In this document: positions 52,787 to 62,675 of the stretch, one piece after another
Position numbering within the stretch: the first letter of the stretch is position 1
How the letters are laid out: every line of letters begins with the position of its first letter
Origin: Flavobacterium sp. Sd200
Lineage (GTDB): Bacteria > Bacteroidota > Bacteroidia > Flavobacteriales > Flavobacteriaceae
Assembly: GCF_009826935.1 (NCBI RefSeq)
Contig: NZ_WUMN01000001.1
Coordinates: forward strand, 930,001-994,000
Length of the DNA stretch: 64,000 bases
Direction: 5' to 3'
Made by a program: the position numbers and the translations under genes
Notes under the pieces: generated by a model
What the model saw: only the letters and a program-made list of their open reading frames with translations
The model's database searches: none
What the model was told of the DNA's origin: nothing

Positions 52787-55270
52787 ATGAAAAGATTAGT
52801 TGCCTCTCTCCTATTAATAACCACTCTTTGCCATGCCCAGCCCGAAAAACCTACTTCGGCAGAAATATACCACAAAGTAGAAAAACTCAACTTTCTTGGG
52901 TCGGCATTATACATAGCCGCCCACCCCGATGACGAGAACAACCGACTTATATCGTTTTTGGCAAATAACACCATGGCACGCACCGGATACCTGTCATTAA
53001 CCCGTGGTGACGGCGGTCAAAACCTTATAGGGTTGGAATTAAGAGAATTATTAGGGGTTATACGTACACAAGAACTTATAGAAGCCCGTAATATAGATGG
53101 CGGCGAACAGTTTTTTAGCCGTGCCAACGATTTTGGTTTTTCTAAGCTGCCCAACGAAACCCTGCAAATATGGGATAAAAAGCAAGTGCTTCAGGATATG
53201 GTTTGGGTTATACGCAACTTTCAGCCCGATGTGATCATTACCCGCTTTGACCACCGCTCACCTGGCACTACACACGGGCATCACACTTCATCGGCCATGC
53301 TTACGCAGGAGGCTTTCGGTTTGGCTAATGATGCTAAATATGAACCCTCTCAACTGCAATATACCCAAACATGGCAACCAAAACGGGTACTGTTTAATGT
53401 GTCTTGGTGGTTTTTTGGAGGAAAAGATAAATTTGAAAAGGCAGATAAATCTAAATATGTAAACCTGCACACAGGTACCTACTATCCGCTTTTAGGCAAA
53501 TCAAATCAGGAAATAGCAGCACTTAGCCGCAGCAGGCATAAATCACAGGGATTTGGAAGCACCGGAGAGCGTGGCGACGATATGGAATATTTAGAGCTTA
53601 TAAAAGGTGATAAGCTTAATGACAAACAAAACCTTTTTGAAGGAATCGACACTTCATGGAACCGCGTTAAGGGTGGAAAAAATATAGGAGAAGCCATTAC
53701 CGCAATATTAAAAAGCTACGACTTTAAAAATCCGGCAGCATCTATACCGGCATTGGTTAAAGTATATTCGCAAATAAGCCAGCTTGAAGACGGTTACTGG
53801 AAAAAACAAAAGCTTAAAGAAATTAAAGAAATCATTGCTGAATGCGCAGGCCTATATCTTGAAGCTGTTGCCGAGCAACAATCAGTTACACCCGGAAGTA
53901 ACCTTAAAGTGCGTTGGGAAGCTATCAACCGTAGTGATGTTACTATGAAACTGTCTTCGTTAACGTTACTTCCGCAAAATAAATCTTTATCTCAAAATGT
54001 AGCCTTAGATAACAATGTAGATCAGGGTACGACTCTTGACGTTCAATTGCCTGAGAATATTGCCTACACATCTCCATACTGGCTAACCGAAAAAGGAACA
54101 TCGGGCATGTATAAGGTAAATGACCAGCTCAATATTGGCAAGGCAGACATTATACGCGAGTTGGCTGTAATGTTTACTATAGATATTAACGGAGTGCAGA
54201 TACCTTTTGAGCGCACTATAGTGTACAAATTTAACGACCCTGTTAAAGGTGAAGTTTATCAGCCGTTAGATGTTGTTCCTGCTGTTACAACACGCATACT
54301 TAATAAAGTGCAATTGTTTACCGACACAAAAGAGCAAACGGTTAGTATCAAAATAAAAGCAGGACAGGACAACTGCAAAGGCGAACTTAAATTTGAACTG
54401 CCACAAGGGTGGAAAGTTTCGCCCGCTGCAATTCCTTTCGACCTTAAAATAAAAGGGAGTGAAACGGTTGTAAGCTTTAAAGTTACCCCACCGGAAACGC
54501 CAATGGAGGCTACAGGGCGCAGCATTGCCGTTATAAATGGTAAAGAATATGACCGTGAGCAGACTATAATAGACTATCCGCACATAGACCAGCAAAATGT
54601 ATTGTTGCCATCTACCGCAAAATTTACCAAAGTAGATCTTAAAATTGAAGGTAAGAAAATAGCTTATGTTATGGGCGCTGGTGATAATATCCCTGAAAGT
54701 TTAAAGCAGATGGGCTATGATGTAACGCTTATTACTACAGAAGATATCACTGCCGAAAAACTTAACGGTTTTGATGCGGTAATGATGGGAATACGTGCCT
54801 ACAATGTACAGGAAGACCTGGCATTTAAACAACAAATATTGTTTGACTATGTGCATAATGGCGGCACTATGCTTGTACAATATAATACACCGGGCAGGCT
54901 CGCAGTAAAAGATATTGCCCCCTACCCGCTTAGAATTTCCGGAAAAAGAGTAACAGATGAGAACGCTTCGGTTAAATTTTTAGATCCTGCACAAAAGGTT
55001 TTAAACTATCCTAATAAAATTACTGCTAACGATTTTAAAGGCTGGGTTCAGGAACAGGGATTATATTATCCTGATGACTGGGCTAAGGAATTTACTCCTG
55101 TATTTTCTTCTCATGATAAGGGCGAAGAAGCCTTAAAAGGCGGACTGCTTGTAGCGCAATATGGCAAGGGCCATTATATTTATACCGGACTAAGCTTTTT
55201 TAGGGAATTGCCTGAAGGTGTGTCTGGTGCTTACAGGATCATGGCTAATTTGTTAGCAGCAGGAAAATAA
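52787..55270 (+). CDS. large secreted PIG-L family deacetylase
   Basis: The 827-residue protein has a signal peptide ending CHAQ. Its N-terminal PIG-L/LmbE zinc domain (about 25-300) shows AAHPDDENNRLIS and a THGHHTSSAMLT His cluster. A middle beta-rich region (about 350-600) and a C-terminal Rossmann-like domain (about 620-820) follow. PIG-L enzymes remove acetyl groups from N-acetylglucosaminyl compounds. Long secreted versions of this build recur in Bacteroidota. Confidence 0.87.
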   Translation: MKRLVASLLLITTLCHAQPEKPTSAEIYHKVEKLNFLGSALYIAAHPDDENNRLISFLANNTMARTGYLSLTRGDGGQNLIGLELRELLGVIRTQELIEARNIDGGEQFFSRANDFGFSKLPNETLQIWDKKQVLQDMVWVIRNFQPDVIITRFDHRSPGTTHGHHTSSAMLTQEAFGLANDAKYEPSQLQYTQTWQPKRVLFNVSWWFFGGKDKFEKADKSKYVNLHTGTYYPLLGKSNQEIAALSRSRHKSQGFGSTGERGDDMEYLELIKGDKLNDKQNLFEGIDTSWNRVKGGKNIGEAITAILKSYDFKNPAASIPALVKVYSQISQLEDGYWKKQKLKEIKEIIAECAGLYLEAVAEQQSVTPGSNLKVRWEAINRSDVTMKLSSLTLLPQNKSLSQNVALDNNVDQGTTLDVQLPENIAYTSPYWLTEKGTSGMYKVNDQLNIGKADIIRELAVMFTIDINGVQIPFERTIVYKFNDPVKGEVYQPLDVVPAVTTRILNKVQLFTDTKEQTVSIKIKAGQDNCKGELKFELPQGWKVSPAAIPFDLKIKGSETVVSFKVTPPETPMEATGRSIAVINGKEYDREQTIIDYPHIDQQNVLLPSTAKFTKVDLKIEGKKIAYVMGAGDNIPESLKQMGYDVTLITTEDITAEKLNGFDAVMMGIRAYNVQEDLAFKQQILFDYVHNGGTMLVQYNTPGRLAVKDIAPYPLRISGKRVTDENASVKFLDPAQKVLNYPNKITANDFKGWVQEQGLYYPDDWAKEFTPVFSSHDKGEEALKGGLLVAQYGKGHYIYTGLSFFRELPEGVSGAYRIMANLLAAGK

Positions 55271-55274
55271 TATC

Positions 55275-56351
55275 ATGAAAATTGTCTACGTTTCTTTTGG
55301 TTTAGTGCTTTTAACATCGTGCAGTACACAACTGCCCGAACGCTTTTACACACCTCCACTTAAGGAAAACAATTATATTGAAAATCGCAAGGGGGAGTAC
55401 GAACTGCATTTAAATGGAATAAATAGTACTTCCGAAATTAAAGACCCAACAGGAAAACGGTTTACGATAAATAGTGATACAGTTTTTGCTGAAAGAGACC
55501 TAAATACGAGGCCTTATTATACTATAAATACTGACAGCGGTATTGCTGTGCTTTCTAACCGCCATATTTATTTTAAGCATGCTAATAACTTTAGGGATAT
55601 TGGCGGACTTAAAACAAAAGATGGGTTAACAGTTAAATGGGGACTTATATACAGGTCTGACAATCTTTCTAAACTCAGAAAAAATGAATTTGAAAAGTTT
55701 GAGGGTTTAGGTATTAAAACTGTTTTCGATTTAAGGACTGCCAATGAAGTATATGAAAAGAACGACCATTTGCCGCAAAGTGTGCAACATGTACATCAAC
55801 CTATTGTGCAGGACAGCCTGAACGAACTTGGCACTATAAAAAAGAAAGTTATAAAAGGAGATGTAGATGCGGCTCAGTCATTTCAATTTATGACCGAACT
55901 GTATACAACGATAATAGCAGATAATATCCCTCAACTTCGCAGTACTTTACAGCAGATATTTGAAGCAGACACGCCTGTACTTTACCACTGTTCTGCCGGA
56001 AAAGACCGTACAGGTATTATAACAGCTTTGATACTCTCAATACTTAAAGTAGACAGACAGACTATTGTGAACGAATATTTGATGTCTGATTATTACCGTT
56101 GCGAAAAACTTGAAGGTATAATGAAAAAAGTAAAAGTAGCAAGGATTATTAAACCAAAACTCGCCACAGAAACTATACAAAACCTCATGGGGGTAGATGA
56201 GCGCTATTTAAATGCGGCCTTTAATGTTATAGATACAAAATTTGGAGGTATCGATAATTATATAAAAAACCAGTTACAAATAGACGACGCCCAGAGGCAA
56301 GCTATCATAAATAAATATACATACAGCATATTAACAAAAAACCCGGAGTAA
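55275..56351 (+). CDS. lipoprotein tyrosine/serine phosphatase (DSP-like)
   Basis: The 358-residue protein has a lipoprotein signal (LVLLTSCS) and a tyrosine-phosphatase domain. It shows the N-terminal FRDIGGLKT motif, RSDNLSKL and the P-loop HCSAGKDRTG with catalytic Cys and Arg. This is the protein-tyrosine/phosphoinositide phosphatase group seen in many Bacteroidota. It lies 4 bp after the PIG-L gene, so they are likely co-expressed. Confidence 0.85.
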   Translation: MKIVYVSFGLVLLTSCSTQLPERFYTPPLKENNYIENRKGEYELHLNGINSTSEIKDPTGKRFTINSDTVFAERDLNTRPYYTINTDSGIAVLSNRHIYFKHANNFRDIGGLKTKDGLTVKWGLIYRSDNLSKLRKNEFEKFEGLGIKTVFDLRTANEVYEKNDHLPQSVQHVHQPIVQDSLNELGTIKKKVIKGDVDAAQSFQFMTELYTTIIADNIPQLRSTLQQIFEADTPVLYHCSAGKDRTGIITALILSILKVDRQTIVNEYLMSDYYRCEKLEGIMKKVKVARIIKPKLATETIQNLMGVDERYLNAAFNVIDTKFGGIDNYIKNQLQIDDAQRQAIINKYTYSILTKNPE

Positions 56352-56370
56352 ATTAATGCTCCAGGTTTTT
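56338..56370 (+). terminator. terminator overlapping the phosphatase stop
   Basis: AAACCCGGAG and CTCCAGGTTTTT form a roughly 9-bp stem with one bulge, and a run of T follows at 56366-56370. It overlaps the stop codon of the phosphatase gene. Confidence 0.55.
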
Positions 56371-56389
56371 GTTATTGTTTAAAATTATA

Positions 56390-57484
56390 TTATACGTTAA
56401 ACCTAAAGTGCATTACATCACCATCTTTAACAATATATTCTTTGCCTTCTACACGCAGCTTGCCTGCTTCTTTAACCTTAGCTTCGGTACCATAAGTTAC
56501 ATAATCATCATACGCAATTACTTCAGCACGAATAAAGCCTTTTTCAAAATCAGTGTGTATAACACCGGCAGCCTGCGGTGCCGTATCTCCAATATTAATG
56601 GTCCATGCCCTAACCTCTTTAACCCCGGCAGTAAAATATGTTTGCAGGTTTAATAATTTATAAGCTGAGCGAATAAGTACTGATGCTCCCGGTTCTTTAA
56701 GTCCAAGATCTTCAAGAAACATCTGGCGCTCTTCATAAGTTTCAAGCTCCGTAATATCTGCCTCAGTGCCTACAGCAAGAAACATAACCTCTGCATTTTC
56801 ATCTTTAACAAGTTCGCGCACCTGCTCTACATAGGCATTACCTGTAGCAGCAGCACCTTCATCTACATTACAAACATATAGTACAGGTTTTGTAGTAATA
56901 AGCTGGAAGCTTTCTATTAAAGCAATTTCATCTGCAGATTGTGGTACTACTGTACGCGCAGATTTTGCCTGTAATAAAGCATCTTTAATACGGTCTAACA
57001 AAGCAACTTCTGCCTGAGCCTCTTTACTGCCTACCTTTGCCGCTTTTTTAGATTTTTCAAGACGTTTTTCTACCGTTTCAAGGTCTTTTAGCTGTAGCTC
57101 TATATCTATGGTCTCTTTATCTCTAATAGGGTTTACATTACCGTCTACGTGTACAATATTGTCGTTATCAAAACAACGAAGCACGTGTATAATAGCATTA
57201 CATTCTCTAATGTTACCTAAAAACTGGTTGCCAAGCCCTTCACCTTTGCTGGCCCCTTTTACAAGACCGGCAATATCTACAATATCTACCGTTGCAGGCT
57301 GTACACGTTCAGGATTTACAAGTTGTTCCAGTTTTTCAAGCCTTGGGTCAGGAACATTTACTACACCCACATTTGGCTCTATAGTACAAAATGGAAAGTT
57401 AGCACTTTGTGCCTTAGCGTTAGACAAACAATTAAAAAGTGTTGATTTGCCCACGTTTGGCAATCCTACTATTCCTGCTTTCAT
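56390..57484 (-). CDS. ychF: redox-regulated ATPase YchF (OLA1 family)
   Basis: The 364-residue Obg-like P-loop protein has GLPNVGKSTLFN, a DIAGLVKGASKGEGLGN switch region, NVDE in place of the GTPase NKxD (so it prefers ATP) and a C-terminal TGS domain. It is a conserved ribosome-associated ATPase. It is monocistronic here. Confidence 0.93.
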   Translation of the reverse strand: MKAGIVGLPNVGKSTLFNCLSNAKAQSANFPFCTIEPNVGVVNVPDPRLEKLEQLVNPERVQPATVDIVDIAGLVKGASKGEGLGNQFLGNIRECNAIIHVLRCFDNDNIVHVDGNVNPIRDKETIDIELQLKDLETVEKRLEKSKKAAKVGSKEAQAEVALLDRIKDALLQAKSARTVVPQSADEIALIESFQLITTKPVLYVCNVDEGAAATGNAYVEQVRELVKDENAEVMFLAVGTEADITELETYEERQMFLEDLGLKEPGASVLIRSAYKLLNLQTYFTAGVKEVRAWTINIGDTAPQAAGVIHTDFEKGFIRAEVIAYDDYVTYGTEAKVKEAGKLRVEGKEYIVKDGDVMHFRFNV

Positions 57485-57666
57485 GAAAATACTGTTTTTT
57501 AAGGCTGCAAATATAGGGGTTTTACATTTAATACAATAGTTACTAAGATGTTCAGTTTTTATATTCTTTTAAGGCACTGTATATGATATAGAGATATCCA
57601 TAATAAATCTCTTTAACTTTATAAATACATTATATTTTTGTAAAAATTTATTTAACAATAGACTTA

Positions 57667-57674
57667 TAATTTTG
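57667..57674 (+). promoter_or_regulatory. -7 element of the 57702 gene
   Basis: TAATTTTG matches the TAnnTTTG element and lies 28 bp before the start codon. A well-spaced -33 TTTG is not obvious: the nearest ends at 57640 and is too far away. Confidence 0.38.
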
Positions 57675-57701
57675 TGGTATAAACATTTAAAGACAACTAA
57701 A

Positions 57702-58238
57702 ATGAAAAATATCGCAATAGCCATACTGTTTGCTACGGGGCTTGCAGCCACGGCACAGGTAAATCAGAACGTTACAAAAGAAAGTACCACAACTACTGTA
57801 AAGGTAAATGACGGTAGCGGTAAAACCAAAAAACTGGTTAAAACTAACAATACCGAATCGGTTAATCAAATCCAGATTAAAGATGCCGATTCTAAAAAGC
57901 TAAATAAAGAATCAGTTGAAGGAACTCCTGTTGTAACAACCTCTACTACTGTAGAAAGGGATAATGGATTTAACGCCAGAGTTGGGCAAATAAGCAATTA
58001 TCAAATGGGTGGAAATGACTATATTTTCGTTACAGAAAAAGCAGGTTACAGGATAGCTACCCCTGATAATAAAGATTATGCCAAGGTTCGCAAAACGTCT
58101 AACGGGCAATATATCTATAGGACAGGTACATCAACATCTGTTGGATATTTTAATGCATCGGGAGATTTTGTTGTAGAGACGTATGATGATAAAACCGATG
58201 GTATGACAGTGGAAACCTATACTAAGGTACAGAAATAG
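57702..58238 (+). CDS. secreted protein of unknown function
   Basis: I use the ATG at 57702 (MKNIAIAILFATGLAATAQ), a clean signal peptide; the start at 57672 adds ten residues. The 178-residue protein is rich in Thr, Val, Lys and Asn in its first half and has a short beta-rich repeat-like C-terminus. No domain recognised. It is followed by a strong convergent terminator. Confidence 0.68.
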   Translation: MKNIAIAILFATGLAATAQVNQNVTKESTTTTVKVNDGSGKTKKLVKTNNTESVNQIQIKDADSKKLNKESVEGTPVVTTSTTVERDNGFNARVGQISNYQMGGNDYIFVTEKAGYRIATPDNKDYAKVRKTSNGQYIYRTGTSTSVGYFNASGDFVVETYDDKTDGMTVETYTKVQK

Positions 58239-58262
58239 AATATACGAATAAATTCAAAAATT

Positions 58263-58289
58263 AAGAGGCTGTCTAAAAGACAGCCTCTT
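58263..58289. terminator. bidirectional terminator
   Basis: AAGAGGCTGTCT (58263-58274) and AGACAGCCTCTT (58278-58289) form a perfect 12-bp stem with a 3-nt loop between convergent genes. Confidence 0.72.
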
Positions 58290-58310
58290 GCATATAGAGT
58301 TCTGAAGTTG

Positions 58311-58544
58311 TTATTTTACTTCTTTAATTCCGGATAAAAATATCCAACGCATAAATATTTTTTCTTCTCCCTGAAATTTCGCAACCTGAAATTTAGGAGA
58401 GAGTATGGTAGAGGCTACAAATGCTGCAAGGGGTATCCATATACCACTCAATCCTGTAAATTTTTCAGCAAGAAAATATACCAGTAAAAATACGGGTGCA
58501 AAACCCAAAAAATTGTATAAAAGTGACTTTACTTTATTGTTCAA
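58311..58544 (-). CDS. small two-TM membrane protein
   Basis: A 77-residue protein with two hydrophobic helices (about 12-28 and 34-50) and a basic C-terminal part with a GEEKIFMRW stretch. I recognise no named family. It stands alone, with a terminator behind it. Confidence 0.6.
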   Translation of the reverse strand: MNNKVKSLLYNFLGFAPVFLLVYFLAEKFTGLSGIWIPLAAFVASTILSPKFQVAKFQGEEKIFMRWIFLSGIKEVK

Positions 58545-58665
58545 AACTTTAAATATTTGTATTGTTTTAATTTGAGATTATTGTTAGCAATCAATAATCT
58601 CTTGTGATTGTGGTTTAGAATATCAGATAAATAATTATAATCGAAAGTAATGCTTTTTGTTCTAC

Positions 58666-58896
58666 TTAATTATTTTTTTTAGCATTCATTATTTGCCACT
58701 GATCGTTAAGGTATTTTACCTTATGTACTTCTTTCATTATCAATTCGTGCTCTTCGGCATAATATTCAGATGTTTTGTCAGTTTCATTATCAAGGTCTTC
58801 TGCCCTTTCAAGAATAACATCCATAACGGATTGCAGTTTATCTTTAACTAATTGCGGCATTGATGCAAATAGATCGTTTAATTCCTGTTTTAGCAT
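58666..58896 (-). CDS. small acidic helical protein
   Basis: A 76-residue soluble protein, mostly helical and acidic (LKQELNDLFASMPQLVKDKL, then EEHELIMKEVHKVK). It has no membrane segment or known motif. It lies 72 bp downstream of the comM-like gene on the same strand. It may be coding by its helical composition and clean start, but it lacks family support. Confidence 0.5.
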   Translation of the reverse strand: MLKQELNDLFASMPQLVKDKLQSVMDVILERAEDLDNETDKTSEYYAEEHELIMKEVHKVKYLNDQWQIMNAKKNN

Positions 58897-58968
58897 GGCT
58901 TGTATGTGTTTTATTCAATAAAGGTAAAGATAAAATCTTAATTCTGAAATCAAAAATCTTAAATCCCT

Positions 58969-60504
58969 CTATCCCAGCCATCCATCTCTATCCAGGCTTC
59001 TGTATTGTATTGCTTCAGCAATATGATTGGGTTGCACATTTAAACTATTATCAAGATCGGCAATAGTACGGCTAACTTTCAGTATCCTGTCATATGCCCG
59101 CGCCGAGAGGTTCAGGCGCTCCATGGCATTTTTTAATAACTGTAAAGAAGCATCGTCAAGCTGGCAATATTCGCGTATTTGCTTGGCGCTCATTTGAGCA
59201 TTATAATGCACGTTTTCAAACTCTTCAAAACGCTTTGTTTGTATTTCCCGTGCTTTTGTAACCCGTTTACGAATGTTTACGCTACTCTCAGCTTTTTGAT
59301 TATCAGAGAGTTTATCAAAAGGCACAGGAGTAACTTCGATATGAATATCTATACGGTCTAAAAGCGGCCCCGATATTTTACTAAGGTAACGCTGCATTTC
59401 GTGAGGTGACGAACTTACAGGTGCATCAGGATCGTTAAAATATCCGCCCGGGCTTGGATTCATACTGGCAACCAGCATAAAACTTGACGGGTATGTTATT
59501 GTAAATTTTGCACGGCTTATAGTAACCTCTCGGTCTTCCAGCGGCTGGCGCATTACTTCGAGCACTTCGCGTTTAAATTCGGGCAGTTCATCAAGAAACA
59601 GTACCCCATTGTGTGCCATAGAGATCTCTCCCGGCTGCGGAAAGCTCCCTCCTCCCACTAACGCCACATTAGATATGGTGTGGTGCGGACTTCGAAAAGG
59701 CCTTTGGTTCATTAATCCTACATTTTTAAGCTTACCTGCCACGCTGTGAATTTTTGTGGTTTCAAGTGCTTCACGCAATGTCATGGGTGGCAATATGCTG
59801 GGCAGTCGTTTAGCCAGCATGGTCTTACCTGCACCCGGAGGCCCAATAAGAATAATGTTGTGCCCCCCGGATGCAGCAATTTCCATACAACGTTTTATAC
59901 TTTCCTGTCCTTTAACATCGCTAAAATCGAATTCAGGAAAATCAAGGGTTTTGTAAAATTCTTCACGAACGTTTATAACGGTTGGCTGTATTGTTCCGCG
60001 GCCTTCAAAAAAGTTAATGATCTCAGTAACATTTTCAAGTCCGTAGCAATCAAGTCCGGCAACAATAGCAGCTTCTTTTACATTTGCCTTTGGCAGGAAA
60101 AAACCTTTATACCCTTCTTCTTTAGCCTTTATGGCAATGGGTAGCACTCCTTTTATGGGCTGTAAAGACCCGTCGAGTGATAACTCTCCCATTATGATGT
60201 ACTTATCAACCTCATCGGCTTTTATTTGGCCGGATGCCGCAAGTATGCCTACTGCCAAGGTAAGATCGTAAGCAGAGCCTTCTTTACGCATATCTGCGGG
60301 AGCCATGTTAATGGTTATTTTTTTTACAGGTAACTGATAGCCATTATTTTTTAACGCTGCGGCTATGCGATAACTACTTTCTTTTACTGCATTATCGGGT
60401 AAACCTACAAGATGATACCCCACCCCCTTATCAATATTAACTTCCACGGTTATGGTGGTGGCTTCTACCCCAAATACAGCACTCCCGAAAACTTTTATCA
60501 GCAT
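58969..60504 (-). CDS. comM: YifB/ComM-family Mg-chelatase-like AAA ATPase
   Basis: The 511-residue protein has an N-terminal Lon-like/ChlI domain (about 1-170) and an AAA core with Walker A IGPPGAGKTMLAKR, Walker B GVLFLDELPEF and the sensor region. The C-terminal MgChl helical domain includes SARAYDRILKVSRTIADL. ComM is a hexameric helicase that promotes branch migration in natural transformation. Length fits the family. Confidence 0.92.
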   Translation of the reverse strand: MLIKVFGSAVFGVEATTITVEVNIDKGVGYHLVGLPDNAVKESSYRIAAALKNNGYQLPVKKITINMAPADMRKEGSAYDLTLAVGILAASGQIKADEVDKYIIMGELSLDGSLQPIKGVLPIAIKAKEEGYKGFFLPKANVKEAAIVAGLDCYGLENVTEIINFFEGRGTIQPTVINVREEFYKTLDFPEFDFSDVKGQESIKRCMEIAASGGHNIILIGPPGAGKTMLAKRLPSILPPMTLREALETTKIHSVAGKLKNVGLMNQRPFRSPHHTISNVALVGGGSFPQPGEISMAHNGVLFLDELPEFKREVLEVMRQPLEDREVTISRAKFTITYPSSFMLVASMNPSPGGYFNDPDAPVSSSPHEMQRYLSKISGPLLDRIDIHIEVTPVPFDKLSDNQKAESSVNIRKRVTKAREIQTKRFEEFENVHYNAQMSAKQIREYCQLDDASLQLLKNAMERLNLSARAYDRILKVSRTIADLDNSLNVQPNHIAEAIQYRSLDRDGWLG

Positions 60505-60635
60505 ATAAAATTTTTAAGGGAGTGAAAGTATATAAAATATTTTCCGACAAACTGAGGAAATCCTTAATTTGAGAAAAACAGTTATAAAAAAGGTTTTACC
60601 TTTTCTTAATATTCATTCTCTTATGCAACAGGCTT

Positions 60636-61325
60636 TTAATTACTTTCTGCTAATAATGAATAATTGTTATTGTAATGAAAATATGCCTCTACCCCGGTAG
60701 CTGCCAGTACAAAAGGTTCCTGATTAAAAAGCTCACTTACCCGTGTAGCAATAGTTTCCTGTTTGGATAGTTCTGTAATTCCCAAAGAAACGGCATCGAA
60801 AATATTAATGTTAGCCACCTGCCTTAGAGAATATCGGAGCATATTGAAGTAGGAAACTATAGATTTTACAACTTCCGAAAATAAAGGCTGTTGATTTAAA
60901 GTGTGCGATATAGTAACTGGAGAAAGGTCTATAATGGCCGAATTCCTGTTCTTTTGCAAAAGCGGTAAAAGCATTTCACTTATATATATTCCTGCAAGAT
61001 AGCCTGACGCCAGGCGCTCTTTACAGGGTGTTGCCTCAAATATTTGAGAATTGCGGTAATCCTGCCCGGCATTGTTTATAAAAATATTAAGCTGAGGATA
61101 TTCTGCAAGCACTTTATCGGCCAGTTGGTTAACTCCCTCTTCGGTACTTACATCAAAGTGTAGCGGAATAATGTTAGGGTTGTGCAGTACAGCATCGGCA
61201 AGTTTGTGCTTACAAATGCCTGTTATGAGTACTTTGTTACCTCTATTTGCTAATTTTTGAGCGATAGCCAGCCCCGATCCGGTGCAGCCTCCTGTAATAA
61301 GTATAGTGTTGTTAGTTGGTTTCAT
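60636..61325 (-). CDS. SDR-fold protein lacking the catalytic Tyr-x3-Lys
   Basis: The 229-residue DltE-like Rossmann protein has TGGCTGSGLAIAQKL and INNAGQDY intact. Where active SDRs have Tyr-x3-Lys it reads PLFSEVVKSIVSYF: Phe149 for Tyr and Val153 for Lys, with a Lys one place later. The Ser (135) is kept. It probably binds NAD(P) without normal oxidoreductase chemistry. It lies near an isochorismatase-family gene and a DltE-like fragment at the window edge. Confidence 0.78.
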   Translation of the reverse strand: MKPTNNTILITGGCTGSGLAIAQKLANRGNKVLITGICKHKLADAVLHNPNIIPLHFDVSTEEGVNQLADKVLAEYPQLNIFINNAGQDYRNSQIFEATPCKERLASGYLAGIYISEMLLPLLQKNRNSAIIDLSPVTISHTLNQQPLFSEVVKSIVSYFNMLRYSLRQVANINIFDAVSLGITELSKQETIATRVSELFNQEPFVLAATGVEAYFHYNNNYSLLAESN

Positions 61326-61411
61326 GATGTATATTTTAAGATGTAATGTTTTCTATAGTGATGGTTTTTAAAGATGCCGGGGCCGTATATAAGCAGCCCC
61401 GGCAGTAAAAA

Positions 61412-62101
61412 TTAGTGTTTAATAATTGCCCTTGAATATTGTATGCCTATACCATAAGCACCTCCATATTTTACTACAAGGTCTGTAACCGCTTTATAGG
61501 TTTCGGCTCTTGCCCAATCACGTTGAAGCTCTAAAAGATATTGCAACGATGTTACCGGCCTTGCCCCTGCCTGTACCATACGGGTTATGGCCTGATCGTG
61601 TGCTTCTTTGCTAACATCGCCACAGGCATCTGTAATAACATATACAGTGTAGCCTTCATCTATAGCCGATAATACTGGTCCAACGATGCACACAGATGTC
61701 CACAGGCCCCCAATGACAAGGGTTTTGCTTCCTTTTGCTCCAACAGCTTTATAAGCATTGACATCTTCCCAAAAGTTCATGGTAGTGCGGTCTATATAAT
61801 TAGATGTTGCTTTAGGATAGACTTCCTGTATTTCAGGAAATACAGGGCCACTAAAGGTATTCTCTGCTACAGTGGTAACAATGGTTGGTACTTTAAAGAT
61901 TTTTGAAGCTCCTGCCACCAATGCCGTGTTGTTGCGCAACTGGTCGATACTGATAGAAGTAATAGGAAACGCCATTTGGCTTTCATGATCAACCAAAACA
62001 AGTGTATGGTTTTTTGGAGTTAATAACTGTGCACTTGGTTTCTGTGCAAATCCTGCAAATGTTGTTAGCAATAATGCCGCTGAGTAAATTAGATTTTTCA
62101 T
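61412..62101 (-). CDS. exported isochorismatase-family (YcaC-like) hydrolase
   Basis: The 229-residue protein has a signal peptide ending TFAGFAQ. The cysteine-hydrolase fold shows Asp in TLVLVDHESQMAF and the nucleophilic Cys in GLWTSVCIVGPVL, with the cis-peptide GG just before. YcaC-like enzymes are normally cytoplasmic; this one appears exported. The substrate is unknown. It lies between the SDR-like gene and YceI, 86 bp from the former. Confidence 0.82.
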   Translation of the reverse strand: MKNLIYSAALLLTTFAGFAQKPSAQLLTPKNHTLVLVDHESQMAFPITSISIDQLRNNTALVAGASKIFKVPTIVTTVAENTFSGPVFPEIQEVYPKATSNYIDRTTMNFWEDVNAYKAVGAKGSKTLVIGGLWTSVCIVGPVLSAIDEGYTVYVITDACGDVSKEAHDQAITRMVQAGARPVTSLQYLLELQRDWARAETYKAVTDLVVKYGGAYGIGIQYSRAIIKH

Positions 62102-62144
62102 GATTTAAAATTTTAAGATAAATTATTGTTTAAGAATTGATTAA

Positions 62145-62675
62145 TTATTGTTTTATAAACTGTAGGTTTATATCAAGACGAACATCATCACCCACCAGCA
62201 TTCCGCCGGTTTCGAGTGCGGCATTCCATGTAAGACCCCAGTCTTTACGGTTAATTTTTCCGGTAATGATGAAACCCGTTTTTATTTTTCCCCATGGATC
62301 TTTCAACAGTCCGCTAAACTCTGTATCAAAAGTTACCTCCTGTGTTATTCCTTTTATAGTAAGGTTGCCTGTAAGTTTATAGTTAACCTCGTCTAATTTT
62401 ATAAAGGATGTAGCCTCAAATGTTACTTTAGGAAACTGTTCCGCATCAAAAAAATCAGGGCTCATTAAATGTGCATCCCTGTCTTTATTATTTGTTGTTA
62501 AAGAGTTTATAGCCCCGTCAAATTCAACAGTTCCATTTTCAAAAACATCGATATTGGTTTCCATCAGTGCATTAAAATTTTGTAGTTTGCCAGATACATT
62601 GGTAAACATCATGTGTTTTACCTTAAATCCAATTTCGGAATGTGCAGTGTCTAATATCCATTTTATCTTTGCCAT
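62145..62675 (-). CDS. YceI-family lipocalin-like protein (cytoplasmic)
   Basis: A 176-residue YceI beta-barrel protein (WILDTAHSEIGFKVKHMMF at the start, then NLTIKGITQEVTF). YceI proteins bind polyisoprenoid lipids such as quinones. No signal peptide is present, unlike the E. coli member. It lies 43 bp upstream of the isochorismatase-family gene in the same orientation. Confidence 0.87.
   Translation of the reverse strand: MAKIKWILDTAHSEIGFKVKHMMFTNVSGKLQNFNALMETNIDVFENGTVEFDGAINSLTTNNKDRDAHLMSPDFFDAEQFPKVTFEATSFIKLDEVNYKLTGNLTIKGITQEVTFDTEFSGLLKDPWGKIKTGFIITGKINRKDWGLTWNAALETGGMLVGDDVRLDINLQFIKQ

Noticed and set aside
58657-58851. Plus-strand 64-codon membrane-like frame
   Set aside because: It is antisense to the small acidic gene at 58666-58896; its hydrophobicity arises from the complementary acidic codons.
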